DNA from: Acidimicrobiaceae bacterium | GTDB taxonomy: Bacteria; Actinomycetota; Acidimicrobiia; Acidimicrobiales; RAAP-2 | Length of the DNA stretch: 64,000 bases | Direction: 5' to 3' | Assembly: GCA_003152015.1 (NCBI GenBank) | Contig: PLZF01000055.1 | Coordinates: forward strand, 1 to 64,000 | Shown: positions 20,105 to 29,827 of the stretch, one piece after another | Numbering within the stretch: position 1 is the stretch's first letter | How the letters are laid out: the number at the start of each line of letters is the position of its first letter | Notes under the pieces: model-generated | Database searches by the model: none | What the model saw: the letters and a program-made list of their open reading frames with translations, nothing else | Told to the model about the DNA's origin: nothing | Program-made: the position numbers and the translations under genes

Positions 20105-20598
20105 CGGCGAGGCTGGCCTCGTTGATCGGCTCACTTCCGACCTTCCTGATCAGGGCGAGATCCGCGGGCAAGCTATTGACGCCATGGTCCCGGAGCGCCG
20201 ACGGTAGGCGCTCCAGCGTTGAGTCGGCATTGATGCCGGCGGCGATGGATCCTCCGATTCCAGCACGCGGTTGGCCCAGGTGGACCTGACCTCCGGAACC
20301 TTGGGCCCCCTACGTCTGGACGCCCGGCTCACCGAGGCTGACTTCGACCATGACCATCTGAGCCAGCCGTCGCTACAGGGGCCAGTCGGCGATGGCAGCG
20401 TTACCGGCACGGGTGCCATTGGCCGCACCCACCAGATGGGTGACGTGGTCGGGTCGGCAGCCGGCCCAGATGCGATACCGCAGGCGTCGCCAGCGTCTCG
20501 GTTGGGCCACCAAGGCCAAACCCGACAGAGGCGGTGATCCCACAAACGTGACCGCGGCGGGGACCACTCCCCGTCACTGTCGTCGGTGCTTCCCCGTC

Positions 20599-21876
20599 TC
20601 ATCGGCCGAAGCTCTGATTACTCCCCTCGGGTGGACCGAGCATGGCCACCAACTCGACATGCTCGGTCATCGGGAACAGGTCGAAGGCGCGTAGCGAAGT
20701 CATGCTCCAGCCCGCGTCGGTCATCACCCGTAGGTCACGAGCGAACGAGGCCGGATCGCAGGACACATAAGCGATCCGCCGAGGGGCCGGCCGCAGGCCG
20801 GCCAACGCGTCCATCACTCCGCGACCCGCGCCCTCCCGGGCCGGGTCGAGCACCACCAGGTTGGGACTACCCAACTCCCCGGAATCCACCAGCTCGACGG
20901 TGACGTCGGCCCGGGAGATGGTCACCTGTGGCTGATCCTCGGTGTTGCGAGCGGCATCCGCGCACGCACGCCCGCTCCGCTCGATAGCCAGCACTGCACC
21001 GTCGGGACCCACCGAGCCGGCCAACTGTGCGGTGAAGAGCCCTGCCCCGGCATAGAGGTCGGCGACCCTCTCCCCCACCCGGGGGGCCAGCCCGTCGAGA
21101 ACCGCTCGGGCCAGGAGACCGGGCGCGCCAGGGTGGACTTGCCAAAAGACCCCCGCCGATACCTGGTAGTGGCGACCGAGCACATCGAAACCCAAACGGT
21201 GGGGCTCGCGTTCAGTGCGGCCGTTTACCACTCGACCGGCGTTGACCGGTGGTCGGTCTCCGAGACGCCGACGCCCGGTTTCTACCGACACCACCGGCTT
21301 GCCACCGTCCGGCGATGTCAGGACTTCGAGCTCTCTCGCCCCACTCCAACGGTGTGCGCCCACTCCTACCGCGTCCACCGACCCCGAGGCGATCAGACAG
21401 TGCTCGACGGGCTCAACAGCATGGGACCGGTGTTTGTGGAGGCCGACCCGTCCGTCGCGATCGACGGCGAAACGCACCCGGGTGCGCCAACCCAGCCCGT
21501 CGGCCGCCCCGATCACCTCTTCGACCACTACCGGCCGCTCGTCCCCCGCCAACCGCCGCAGCTGCTCGGACACCAAGGAAGCCTTCAGCGCCCGCTGGGC
21601 CGCCACCGCCACATGCTGGAAGTCGCATCCCCCGCATCGATCCGGTCCGGCATGGGGACATGGCGGTGTCACCCGATCTGGCGATGCCTCGAGGATCTCC
21701 ACCGCATCGGCCCGGAGGAAGGAGGTGGTCTCACCGGTGATGTGGGCCAGTACCCGTTCACCGGGCAGGGAGTGCCGCACAAACACCACCCGGCCGTCGT
21801 CGGCCCGGGCCACGCACCCACCGCCGGCGGCAATGGCGTGGGTGTGAAGTTCCATCAGGGACATGGAGTTGGTCAT
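20599..21876 (-). CDS. TrmA/RumA-type class I SAM-dependent RNA methyltransferase
   Basis: N-terminal TRAM-like segment, CPHAGPDRCGGCDFQH, VADLYAGAGLFTAQLA, LVVLDPAREGAGRGV, YVSCDPASFARDL. Confidence 0.88.
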   Translation of the reverse strand: MTNSMSLMELHTHAIAAGGGCVARADDGRVVFVRHSLPGERVLAHITGETTSFLRADAVEILEASPDRVTPPCPHAGPDRCGGCDFQHVAVAAQRALKASLVSEQLRRLAGDERPVVVEEVIGAADGLGWRTRVRFAVDRDGRVGLHKHRSHAVEPVEHCLIASGSVDAVGVGAHRWSGARELEVLTSPDGGKPVVSVETGRRRLGDRPPVNAGRVVNGRTEREPHRLGFDVLGRHYQVSAGVFWQVHPGAPGLLARAVLDGLAPRVGERVADLYAGAGLFTAQLAGSVGPDGAVLAIERSGRACADAARNTEDQPQVTISRADVTVELVDSGELGSPNLVVLDPAREGAGRGVMDALAGLRPAPRRIAYVSCDPASFARDLRVMTDAGWSMTSLRAFDLFPMTEHVELVAMLGPPEGSNQSFGR

Positions 21877-21926
21877 AGCACGGGATCGTCGCGACAGAGA
21901 ACGGTCGGCAACGGTAACCTCGTCGT

Positions 21927-22166
21927 ATGGAAGGTTCCGGTGGCGATGGCGAACCGGTAGCCCTCCAAGGTCGCCAGCTGAACATCGTCTTCGGCGGTCA
22001 CCCTGAGGGGGTTGCCATCGTCGAGCGGTTGCGAGAATCCGGCCGTATCCAATTCGAAGCGCTGCCGGCCGGGTGGTCTCCCGAGCGGGACTCGGAGATG
22101 GCCCCGATACTGGGCCGGCCCTCGGTTGACCTGGTTTCCCAGTCACCTCAGGACCACACGTTCTGA
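21927..22166 (+). CDS. Small hypothetical protein
   Basis: 79 aa ORF in an otherwise empty divergent region; composition plausible but no recognised family. Confidence 0.35.
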   Translation: MEGSGGDGEPVALQGRQLNIVFGGHPEGVAIVERLRESGRIQFEALPAGWSPERDSEMAPILGRPSVDLVSQSPQDHTF

Positions 22167-22220
22167 CCCGGGGCCGATTGCCGTTCGGCCGGTGCACCCG
22201 AATGCCTTTGGCCAACCATC

Positions 22221-22239
22221 GCCGGTGCAGTGCACCGGC
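22221..22239. promoter_or_regulatory. Perfect palindrome, candidate operator of the nitroreductase gene
   Basis: GCCGGTGCA-g-TGCACCGGC, 28 bp before the ATG at 22268; related GGTGCACC at 22191-22198. Confidence 0.55.
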
Positions 22240-22267
22240 CGACACTGCTCGACCGAGAGGATGATCG

Positions 22268-22933
22268 ATGGACATCTATGAGGCGCTGTACACCACCCGG
22301 GCGATGCGAAGGGTCCGCCCCGATCCGATCCCGCTGGAGGTCCAGGCGAGGATGCTCGACGCCGCCATCCGGGCACCGTCCGGAGGCAACTCCCAGAATT
22401 GGCGGTTTCTGTTGGCCGACGATACTGACGTCATCGGCCGGATCGGTCCTCTCTACCGCCACTCGATCGATCAACTCTGGGAAACCGTCTATGCGGAAAG
22501 ACTGGCCGCCGCCGAGGCGGACCCCGAGGCGGACGAGAGCATCCAGATGTTGAAAATCCAGCGTTCCGCCCAGTGGCTGGCCGATCACTTCGAAGAGGTG
22601 CCCCTCTTCCTGTTCGGGTTCGTGCAGTCCGATCCCACCGGAGGGTCGATCTTTCCGGCTATCTGGAGCGCTCAATTGGCGGCACGGGCCGAAGGGGTGG
22701 GCAGTTCGATCACCGCCGTGCTCGGTTTCTTCCATCCCAAAGAGGTGCTCGAGATTCTCGGTGTGCCCACCGACGAGGGTTGGGTGATGGCCTGTTGTGT
22801 GAGCTTCGGCTATCCGACAGGACGCTGGGGTATCGCCCCCCGTCGACCGGTCGGCGAGGTGTCCTTCCGCAATCAATGGGGCTCGCCGGTCGGCCTCGCC
22901 ATCGACCAACCCCTTTGGCACCCCTCGGAGTAA
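22268..22933 (+). CDS. Nitroreductase family protein
   Basis: IYEALYTTRAMRRVRPDPIPLEVQARMLDAAIRAPSGGNSQNWRFLL. Confidence 0.9.
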   Translation: MDIYEALYTTRAMRRVRPDPIPLEVQARMLDAAIRAPSGGNSQNWRFLLADDTDVIGRIGPLYRHSIDQLWETVYAERLAAAEADPEADESIQMLKIQRSAQWLADHFEEVPLFLFGFVQSDPTGGSIFPAIWSAQLAARAEGVGSSITAVLGFFHPKEVLEILGVPTDEGWVMACCVSFGYPTGRWGIAPRRPVGEVSFRNQWGSPVGLAIDQPLWHPSE

Positions 22934-23025
22934 CCACGGGAGGCTCTTCCGAAAGCAGAGTCATTTCGACAGGTGTGGTCTCGGGGGCGTCGGCCGGTGT
23001 GCCATGCTTTCGGACGAGATTTTGT

Positions 23026-23096
23026 GCGGGTGTAGCTCAATGGTAGAGCCTCTGCCTTCCAAGCAGATTACGCGGGTTCGATCCCCGTCACCCGCT
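23026..23096 (+). tRNA. tRNA-Gly (anticodon TCC)
   Basis: GCGGGTGTAGCTCAATGGTAGAGCCTCTGCCTTCCAAGCAGATTACGCGGGTTCGATCCCCGTCACCCGCT; loop CTTCCAA. Confidence 0.96.
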
Positions 23097-23272
23097 CGCA
23101 GGCCGTGTGAGCTGCACCTTCTTGGTGCCGTCATCAGCCGCGTTAAACCGGTTGGATTCACCCGTCGGGTCGACTCGCACCTCCGACACTCGAGCCGGTC
23201 TCCCCGTGCCCTGCAGTTCGGTGTCGGAAAGACATGTCCCGAGGATGAGGCACCACCATCCATACTGGAGAA

Positions 23273-24055
23273 ATGATGACCCGCGAAACCCCTTGCAGCT
23301 GGCTGTGCGACATGGACGGCGTGCTGATCCGCGAAGGGGTGATGGTACCCGGTGCCGACCGGTTCGTCCGTGCCCTGCGCGACGGCGGTCGCAGTTTTCT
23401 GGTGCTCACCAACAACTCGATGTACACGCCCAGGGACCTCTCCGCCCGGCTCGCCACCTCGGGCCTGGATATCCCTGACCACGCGCTGTGGACCTCGGCC
23501 CTCGCCACCGCCCGGTTCCTCGATAGCCAACGTCCGGGGGGCACCGCCTTTGTCATTGGTGAAGCGGGGCTCACCACCGCCCTTCACGACATCGGCTACA
23601 TCCTCACCGACCGAGCCCCCGATTATGTGGTGCTAGGCGAGACCAGGGCCTACAGCTTCTCTGCCATCACCACCGCCATCCGGCTGGTGGCCGACGGGGC
23701 CCGGTTCATCGCCACCAATCCTGACCCCACCGGGCCGTCGCCGGAGGGGTTGCTGCCCGCCTGCGGCTCGGTGGCGGCGTTGATCACCCGAGCGACCGGG
23801 GTCGATCCCTACTTTGTCGGCAAGCCGAATCCCCTGATGGTGAGGGAAGGGTTGAACACCCTGGGAGCCCACTCGGAAACGACCGTGATGGTCGGTGATC
23901 GGATGGATACCGACATGGTGGCCGGAATCGAAGCCGGCCTCGAGACGATCTTGGTGCTGTCGGGCATGACCGAGTCCGATGCCGTGGACCGTTTCCCCTA
24001 CCGGCCATCCCGCATCGTCGGCTCGGTCGCCGACCTCGTCGCCGAACTGGGCTAG
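23273..24055 (+). CDS. HAD-IIA family hydrolase (NagD-like)
   Basis: CDMDGVLIREGVMVPGA, VLTNNS, GKPNPLM, MVGDRMDTDMVAGIEAGL. Confidence 0.9.
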   Translation: MMTRETPCSWLCDMDGVLIREGVMVPGADRFVRALRDGGRSFLVLTNNSMYTPRDLSARLATSGLDIPDHALWTSALATARFLDSQRPGGTAFVIGEAGLTTALHDIGYILTDRAPDYVVLGETRAYSFSAITTAIRLVADGARFIATNPDPTGPSPEGLLPACGSVAALITRATGVDPYFVGKPNPLMVREGLNTLGAHSETTVMVGDRMDTDMVAGIEAGLETILVLSGMTESDAVDRFPYRPSRIVGSVADLVAELG

Positions 24056-24062
24056 CTCGCGG

Positions 24063-24248
24063 CTAGTCCGTCCCCAGCTCGCCAGGGTTGGACAACACCA
24101 GGTAGACGTTGTCGTCCACCGCGAACGAGTTCACCAATGCAAAACCCTCGGCGCTGGCATCGTCGAGCGCCGACTCGAGCTCCGCCCGGGGTTCGGCATT
24201 GACCAGCCGCCCGCCGTGGATCCGCAGTAATCGATGGGTGGACGGCAT
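24063..24248 (-). CDS. Small hypothetical protein
   Basis: 61 aa ORF MPSTHRLLRIHGGRLVNAEPRAELESALDDASAEGFALV... Confidence 0.5.
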   Translation of the reverse strand: MPSTHRLLRIHGGRLVNAEPRAELESALDDASAEGFALVNSFAVDDNVYLVLSNPGELGTD

Positions 24249-24264
24249 GGGCGCAGGCTAGCGC

Positions 24265-25065
24265 TCATCCATCCAACAAACTGGTCTCGCGCCGCCCCGT
24301 ATAGGGGTTGGGCGCCACCGGCCGGATCCGGATATACCACTCGTGTCCCCACACCACTTCGAAGAGGTCATCCGGCATGGCCAAAAAGAAGCTCTCCTCA
24401 GTGATCTGGCTGGCATGGGCCCGCATCGCGGCCCGTTTTGCCTCGATCCACCGGGTCACGTCCACCTCGGTGGTGATGCGGGAAGCCGGCTCGCCCATCG
24501 TCTTCAACCCTTCGGTGGCTTCTTCCGGCGGCGACCACTCCGCTTCTCCTGCCTGGTCCATCAACGACAGGAAGAAGTCACGGTCCTGGGTGGCCATGAA
24601 CACCCGCGGCGTGTCGGCCAGTTCACCGGCCCGGATACCGACGGTGTGCACCTGGACGTGGTCGGGGTGCCCGTAGCCGCCATGTTCGTCATAGATCACC
24701 AGGACTTCGGCCTGTTCCTCCTCGAGAATCTTCGCCAGGCGGCGGGCGGCCTCCTCGACATCGGCGGCGGCGAAACAGCCGACGTCCTGATTGGTCGGTT
24801 CGTCGGCCATGCCGGAGTCGAGGTAGCCGAGGAACGTCTGTCGGGATACTCCGAGTAGTCGGCCGGCCTCGGCCAGTTCGACGGCTCGGCGGTCGGCCAA
24901 CGATTCACCCTCTTCGAGCAAGCCGGCTGGGATCTCACCGAGTTCGCCGCCCGTGGCGGTGACCAGCACCACCCGATGGCCCTCGGCGGCCACACCCGCC
25001 ATAGTGCCGCCGGTGGCAATGGACTCGTCATCGGGGTGGGCGTGGAAAAACACAACTGAGGACAT
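24265..25065 (-). CDS. PIG-L family deacetylase (MshB/Mca-like)
   Basis: FFHAHPDDESIATGGTMA and YDEHGGYGHPDHVQVH. Confidence 0.9.
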   Translation of the reverse strand: MSSVVFFHAHPDDESIATGGTMAGVAAEGHRVVLVTATGGELGEIPAGLLEEGESLADRRAVELAEAGRLLGVSRQTFLGYLDSGMADEPTNQDVGCFAAADVEEAARRLAKILEEEQAEVLVIYDEHGGYGHPDHVQVHTVGIRAGELADTPRVFMATQDRDFFLSLMDQAGEAEWSPPEEATEGLKTMGEPASRITTEVDVTRWIEAKRAAMRAHASQITEESFFLAMPDDLFEVVWGHEWYIRIRPVAPNPYTGRRETSLLDG

Positions 25066-25119
25066 GGGGCCGACGCTACCTCCGGGCGCCCATGGCGCTT
25101 TTCATCCGTGAGCGCATCC

Positions 25120-25461
25120 TCAACCGAAAGGAAGCTGGGGTGCATCGGCCAGGGAGAGCTGCCCAGCGATGGCCTTCTCCGATCCTCCCGACCGGTTTCT
25201 GCGACCCGAAACGGCGAAGATCCGGTTGGGTTCGAACGATCGGAGCTTCCGGTCGCCAGGCCGTCCACCCACCACCTCGACCGACTCCGTGCCGTTGCGC
25301 TCGTTGAGAATATGGGCCCGGAACTGCCAGGTGGCACCCCGCATCTTCACCCCGGCGATCATCACCGGATCACCGGGATGCAACCCCTGCCACTGGGTGG
25401 ATCGGTGGAGATGGCCCGAGGCCTCGGCGGCGACCCGTTTGGCGGAGGGAGGACGGGGCAT
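25120..25461 (-). CDS. Conserved hypothetical protein
   Basis: MPRPPSAKRVAAEASGHLHRSTQWQGLHPGDPVMIAGVKMRGATWQFRAHI...; starts just after the ferritin-like gene. Confidence 0.6.
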   Translation of the reverse strand: MPRPPSAKRVAAEASGHLHRSTQWQGLHPGDPVMIAGVKMRGATWQFRAHILNERNGTESVEVVGGRPGDRKLRSFEPNRIFAVSGRRNRSGGSEKAIAGQLSLADAPQLPFG

Positions 25462-25469
25462 GCGATCAG

Positions 25470-26021
25470 CTACCCGGCGTCGGTGAGGATGGCGCCCATC
25501 TCGCGCAGGAAGGACAACAGGTCGTCGGCATGCTCTTCCTCCACGGCCAAGATGTCCTCGAGCATGCGGCGGGTGGTCACATCGTTGGTGCCAAGCCATT
25601 CGATGACCTCCGAGTAGGAGGAGATGGCCACTCGCTCGGCCACCAGATCTTCACGGAGCATGTCCTCGAGGGTGGTGCCCTCTTTGTATTCGGCGTGACT
25701 GCGATCCACCAGGGTCGCCGGGTTGAAGTCGGGCTCGCCCTGGAGCTGCACAATGCGGGCCGCGATCAGGTCGGCGTGCCCCTGCTCTTCGGTGGCGTGT
25801 TGCAGAAATTCCGCCGCCACCGGGGCCGAGTTGATCCCTTCGGCCATGTAGTAGTGCCGTTTGTATCGCAACACGCACACCAACTCGGTGGCCAATGCCT
25901 CATTCAGTACGGAGATCACCCTGGGCCGGTCGGCCCCGTAGGCCGAGGTGATCGGCCCACTGTCCATGTGCTCACGGGCTTGGCGTCGCAGCGTGGCTAC
26001 ATCAGTCAGGAATTCACCCAT
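25470..26021 (-). CDS. Ferritin-like / bacterioferritin family protein
   Basis: LNEALATELVCVLRYKRHYYMAEG...EFLQHATEEQGHADLIAARI...ILAVEEEHADDLL di-iron motifs. Confidence 0.85.
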   Translation of the reverse strand: MGEFLTDVATLRRQAREHMDSGPITSAYGADRPRVISVLNEALATELVCVLRYKRHYYMAEGINSAPVAAEFLQHATEEQGHADLIAARIVQLQGEPDFNPATLVDRSHAEYKEGTTLEDMLREDLVAERVAISSYSEVIEWLGTNDVTTRRMLEDILAVEEEHADDLLSFLREMGAILTDAG

Positions 26022-26068
26022 GGCCCGAACCTACCCGAAAGGTGTGACAAGGTGTCCACCGGTAGCGA

Positions 26069-26701
26069 TCAGCGGCGGCGGTGGGCGGGCCCTGCCCCCC
26101 GCTCGGTACGGACCACGCGAATCCGGTGGGCGAACAGGATCACCACGGCCACCACTACCAAGGCCCCGGCCACATACCCGGCATAGCTGAAGTCCTTCAG
26201 CACATGCTTATAGCTGCTTCCCAGGCTATAACCCAGGCTGCACAATGCCGTCGACCAGATGGCACAGGCGGCCACGGTGAACACGGTGAATTTCCCCAAC
26301 GTCATCTCGCCCAAACCGGCGGCCAGGGACACAAAGGATCGCACCAGGGGAATCAAGCGACCAAAGAAGACAAAAGGCTCACCCCGGCGATCCAACCACG
26401 CCTCGGCGCGGTCGAGGTCCTTGTGGGTGAGCAGCACGTACTTGCCCAGTCGATCCACCAGCGGCCTACCTCCGAAGTAGCCGATGGCGTAGCCGACGAA
26501 CGAGCCCACCAACTCGCCGAGCAACGCCACCACGATCACCAACGCCAACGACAGGTGATGGGGACCGTAAAACACCTGACCGCTGGCCAGCACCCCGCCG
26601 TAGATCATCGACGCCTCTGATCCCACCGGAAGACCCATGGTGGACAGAAAGGTCAATCCGAAAATGGCCAGATAGCCCCAGTTTTCGAGAAAGTGCTCCA
26701 T
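26069..26701 (-). CDS. DedA family membrane protein
   Basis: GELVGSFVGYAIGYFGGRPLVDRLGKY and FFGRLIPLVRSFVSLAAGLGEM. Confidence 0.88.
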   Translation of the reverse strand: MEHFLENWGYLAIFGLTFLSTMGLPVGSEASMIYGGVLASGQVFYGPHHLSLALVIVVALLGELVGSFVGYAIGYFGGRPLVDRLGKYVLLTHKDLDRAEAWLDRRGEPFVFFGRLIPLVRSFVSLAAGLGEMTLGKFTVFTVAACAIWSTALCSLGYSLGSSYKHVLKDFSYAGYVAGALVVVAVVILFAHRIRVVRTERGAGPAHRRR

Positions 26702-26786
26702 GAGGGCGTCAATCTACTGGACCGCGACCAGTGGCATGGGCCGTGTCGGAATTCAGGAGAGCGTCTCCTCGGATAACGTCACCGGG

Positions 26787-27686
26787 GTGAGTACGACGAT
26801 TGACCAGGACGGGCCAACTCGTAGCAACTGCACCACACCTGACGGCCTCGGAATCGCCACCTACGATTTCGGCGGGGACGGCCCTGACCTGTTGCTGGTA
26901 CACGCCACCGGCTTTTGCGCCGGTGTCCTGGCACCGCTGGCCCGCCATCTGGCCGGGGACTATCACTGCTGGGGTCTCGATCTCCGGGCTCACGGTCGGT
27001 CCGAGTCTCCCGACAATGGGGACTTCGCCTGGTCCGGGTTTGCCGTCGACGTGCTGACAGCCATTGATCACCTCGGGCTGGACCGCCCCCTTGGCTTCGG
27101 ACACTCCTGTGGAGGAGCATCCTTGCTCCTCGCCGAAGAGAGCCGGCCGGATGCCTTCCGCGCCATGTACTGCTTCGAACCGGTGGTCTTCTCCGGGCCA
27201 TCGGTGGGGACCCCGGTCAACCACCTCTCGGACGGTGCCCGTCGGCGTCGGGATTCGTTCCCCTCCGCCATTGACGCGTTCCTCAATTTTTCTTCCAAGC
27301 CACCATTCGGCGATCTCGATCCTGATGCGCTCCAGGCCTACGTCGACTGCGGCTTCGAGTTGGTGCCCGATGAGGAGGGCGGCGACGGCGAAACCATACG
27401 ACTTCTGTGCCGCCGGGAAGACGAAGCCGAGGTCTATGCCCACGGGACCTCCCACGACGCGTTCGCGCACCTCAACGAGATCGGCTGCCCTGTCTGGTTG
27501 GCCTGTGGCGAACAGACAGACGCCTTGGGCGTCTCCTTCCTCAATGAAGATGCCGAGCAGTTGCGCTCCAGCACCGTCGAGGTTTTGCCGGGAATCGGTC
27601 ATTTCGGCCCACTGCAACGTCCCGACCAGGTCGCGACTTCGATCACAGGGGCATTCCGTCTTCTCGATGAGACACCCACGTCGTAG
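26787..27686 (+). CDS. Alpha/beta hydrolase
   Basis: LLLVHATGFCAGVLAPLARHL, LRAHGRSESP, GFGHSCGGASLLLAEE, GIGHFGPLQRP. Confidence 0.88.
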   Translation: MSTTIDQDGPTRSNCTTPDGLGIATYDFGGDGPDLLLVHATGFCAGVLAPLARHLAGDYHCWGLDLRAHGRSESPDNGDFAWSGFAVDVLTAIDHLGLDRPLGFGHSCGGASLLLAEESRPDAFRAMYCFEPVVFSGPSVGTPVNHLSDGARRRRDSFPSAIDAFLNFSSKPPFGDLDPDALQAYVDCGFELVPDEEGGDGETIRLLCRREDEAEVYAHGTSHDAFAHLNEIGCPVWLACGEQTDALGVSFLNEDAEQLRSSTVEVLPGIGHFGPLQRPDQVATSITGAFRLLDETPTS

Positions 27687-27696
27687 TCTGTCTTCG

Positions 27697-28521
27697 ATGC
27701 CATTCGAACCCCCGCGGTCGTTGTCCCCCTCCAAGGTGACATCATTCCGCCAATGTGCCCTGGCATTCCGCTTCACCGCCATTGAACGACTTCCCGAGCC
27801 CCCCACGGTGTGGACTGTCAAAGGGACACTCGTCCACTCCGCCTTGGAGCGTCTGTTCTGGCGTCACCAACGGGGAGAACGTAGCCAAGCCGCGGCATTG
27901 GTCGAGTTGGCGTCAGCATGGGACCACCTCCAGGTCGACCCGGAGTGGATCGAACTGGCGCTGTCTCCGGGTGATGCCGATAGCTTCCGGGGCGACGCCG
28001 AGACGCTGGTGAAGAACTACTTCCGCATCGAAGACCCCAACGACGTCACCCCGGTCGGCATCGAGGTGACCTTGGAGGCACGGCTGGGCGATCTCCGCCT
28101 GAGGGGCATCATCGACCGACTCGATCTGACCCCCGACGGCGATCTGGTGGTAGTCGACTACAAGACGGGGCGAGCGCCCTCGCCCGCCTTCGAACAGTCG
28201 AAACTGGTGGGTGTACAGATCTACGCCCTTCTCTGTCAGGAGGTGCTCGGCCGGCGTCCGGTCGCGGTTCGCCTCCTTCACCTGAAGGAGCCCACCGTGA
28301 TCACCGCCGAGCCTTCCGAACAGGTGCTCCGGGGCCAGCGCCAGAAGACTCTGGCCGTATGGTCGGCGATCGAGCGGGCGTGCGAGGCAGAGGACTTCCG
28401 GCCCAAGACATCGCCGTTGTGCAATTACTGCCGGTTTCAGACCTTCTGTCCCGCCTTCGGCGGAAATCCGGATGACGCCGCCCCGTCGTTTGCCGCCCTC
28501 GCCGCCGAGGGTGTGGCGTGA
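27697..28521 (+). CDS. RecB-family PD-(D/E)XK nuclease
   Basis: SPSKVTSFRQCALAFRF, IIDRLDLTPDGDLVVVDYKTGRAPS, C-terminal CNYCRFQTFC Fe-S type Cys motif. Confidence 0.88.
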   Translation: MPFEPPRSLSPSKVTSFRQCALAFRFTAIERLPEPPTVWTVKGTLVHSALERLFWRHQRGERSQAAALVELASAWDHLQVDPEWIELALSPGDADSFRGDAETLVKNYFRIEDPNDVTPVGIEVTLEARLGDLRLRGIIDRLDLTPDGDLVVVDYKTGRAPSPAFEQSKLVGVQIYALLCQEVLGRRPVAVRLLHLKEPTVITAEPSEQVLRGQRQKTLAVWSAIERACEAEDFRPKTSPLCNYCRFQTFCPAFGGNPDDAAPSFAALAAEGVA

Positions 28522-29126
28522 CCCCGGTCAACGGTGCGAGCCGGGGTGAGACGAGGGGCAACCTCACCGGCCCGGTGGATCTCAGCTCGCTCAGTTTCGG
28601 AGACATGGTCGCGGCGATCGATGACCGGGTCGACGCCTGGTTCGAGCCGTGGCGTGGCCAACCCGTCCTCGACGCCATGGCCAGGATTGTGTCGGGTCTC
28701 GGCGACCGAGGGTTGCTCTGGGCCGCCTCCACCGCCTGGCGGGCCCGCCGGCCCGGATCACGCCGAAACCGGGCGGTCCGCGCCCTGGCCGTGGCCGGCG
28801 CCGAGTCGAGCGTGGTCATCGCCGCCCTCAAGGCGATCATCGGGCGTCCAAGACCCGACCGTGCCGATCTGCGCCTGGGCGACAACATCGTTCCGCTCCG
28901 TGAGCCGACCACCAGCAGTTTCCCCAGTGGTCACACCCTGGCGGCTTTCTGCGCTGCCTCTGTTCTGTCCGAGCACGACGATCTGAGCGGGAACGCCCTG
29001 TTGTTCACCTGCGCCGGGCTCATCGGGATCAGCCGCATTCACCTGCGCGCCCACCACGCCTCGGACGTCCTGGGGGCTATGGCCATAGGCACCGTCCTCG
29101 GCCTGGTGGGTAGACGCCTGGTCTGA
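28518..29126 (+). CDS. PAP2 superfamily phosphatase
   Basis: KAIIGRPRPD, SSFPSGHTLAAF, RIHLRAHHASDVLGA. Confidence 0.88.
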   Translation: MTPVNGASRGETRGNLTGPVDLSSLSFGDMVAAIDDRVDAWFEPWRGQPVLDAMARIVSGLGDRGLLWAASTAWRARRPGSRRNRAVRALAVAGAESSVVIAALKAIIGRPRPDRADLRLGDNIVPLREPTTSSFPSGHTLAAFCAASVLSEHDDLSGNALLFTCAGLIGISRIHLRAHHASDVLGAMAIGTVLGLVGRRLV

Positions 29127-29197
29127 CCGGGGCGACCCACCTGTGGGGTCCAACCGGGAGGGTGGAATGGAGTGAGGCCAGCGGGGGTTGCACAGGC

Positions 29198-29806
29198 ATG
29201 GTCGCCACTCCGCCGTTCTCCGTCACCTGGGACTACCGATGCCCCTTCGCCCGCAATGCCCACGAGCACATTCTCGACGGGTTGGCCGGCGGTGCCGACT
29301 GGGACGTCACCTTCGTTCCCTATTTTCTGAATCAGACCCACGTCGAGGAGGGCGGTGCTCCCTCGTGGGAGGACCCGTCCCACATCCCCGATCTGTTGTC
29401 GTTGGAGGCCGGCGTAGTGGTGCGAGACCGGTTCCCGGAGCATTTCCTCAAGGTCCATCGCTCCCTGTTTTCCGCCCGCCACGACGACGGCGGGGATCTG
29501 CGCGACCGGGTGGTCGTTCGCAGTGCCTTGGCCCGGGCCGGCGTCGACGCCGATGCCGTCCTCGCTGAAGTCGATGCCGGCTGGCCTCGCAAAGTGGCGC
29601 GTGCCGAGCACGAGCGGATGGTCGAGGATCTGGACGTCTTCGGCGTACCCACCTTCATCGTGGGTGATCGAGCCGTCTTCGCCCGGTTGATGACCCGTCC
29701 CCAAGGAGACGGCGAAACCGCCCGGGCCACCATCGACCGGATCGTCCAGTTGGTGGACGCCCATCCCGAGTTGAACGAGTTCAAAAGCACCCGCCTCACC
29801 CGATAG
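29198..29806 (+). CDS. DsbA family oxidoreductase-like protein
   Basis: FSVTWDYRCPFARNAHEHIL thioredoxin-like start; FGVPTFIVGDRAVF. Confidence 0.82.
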   Translation: MVATPPFSVTWDYRCPFARNAHEHILDGLAGGADWDVTFVPYFLNQTHVEEGGAPSWEDPSHIPDLLSLEAGVVVRDRFPEHFLKVHRSLFSARHDDGGDLRDRVVVRSALARAGVDADAVLAEVDAGWPRKVARAEHERMVEDLDVFGVPTFIVGDRAVFARLMTRPQGDGETARATIDRIVQLVDAHPELNEFKSTRLTR

Positions 29807-29827
29807 GGCACACGTCGACCCGGCCGC

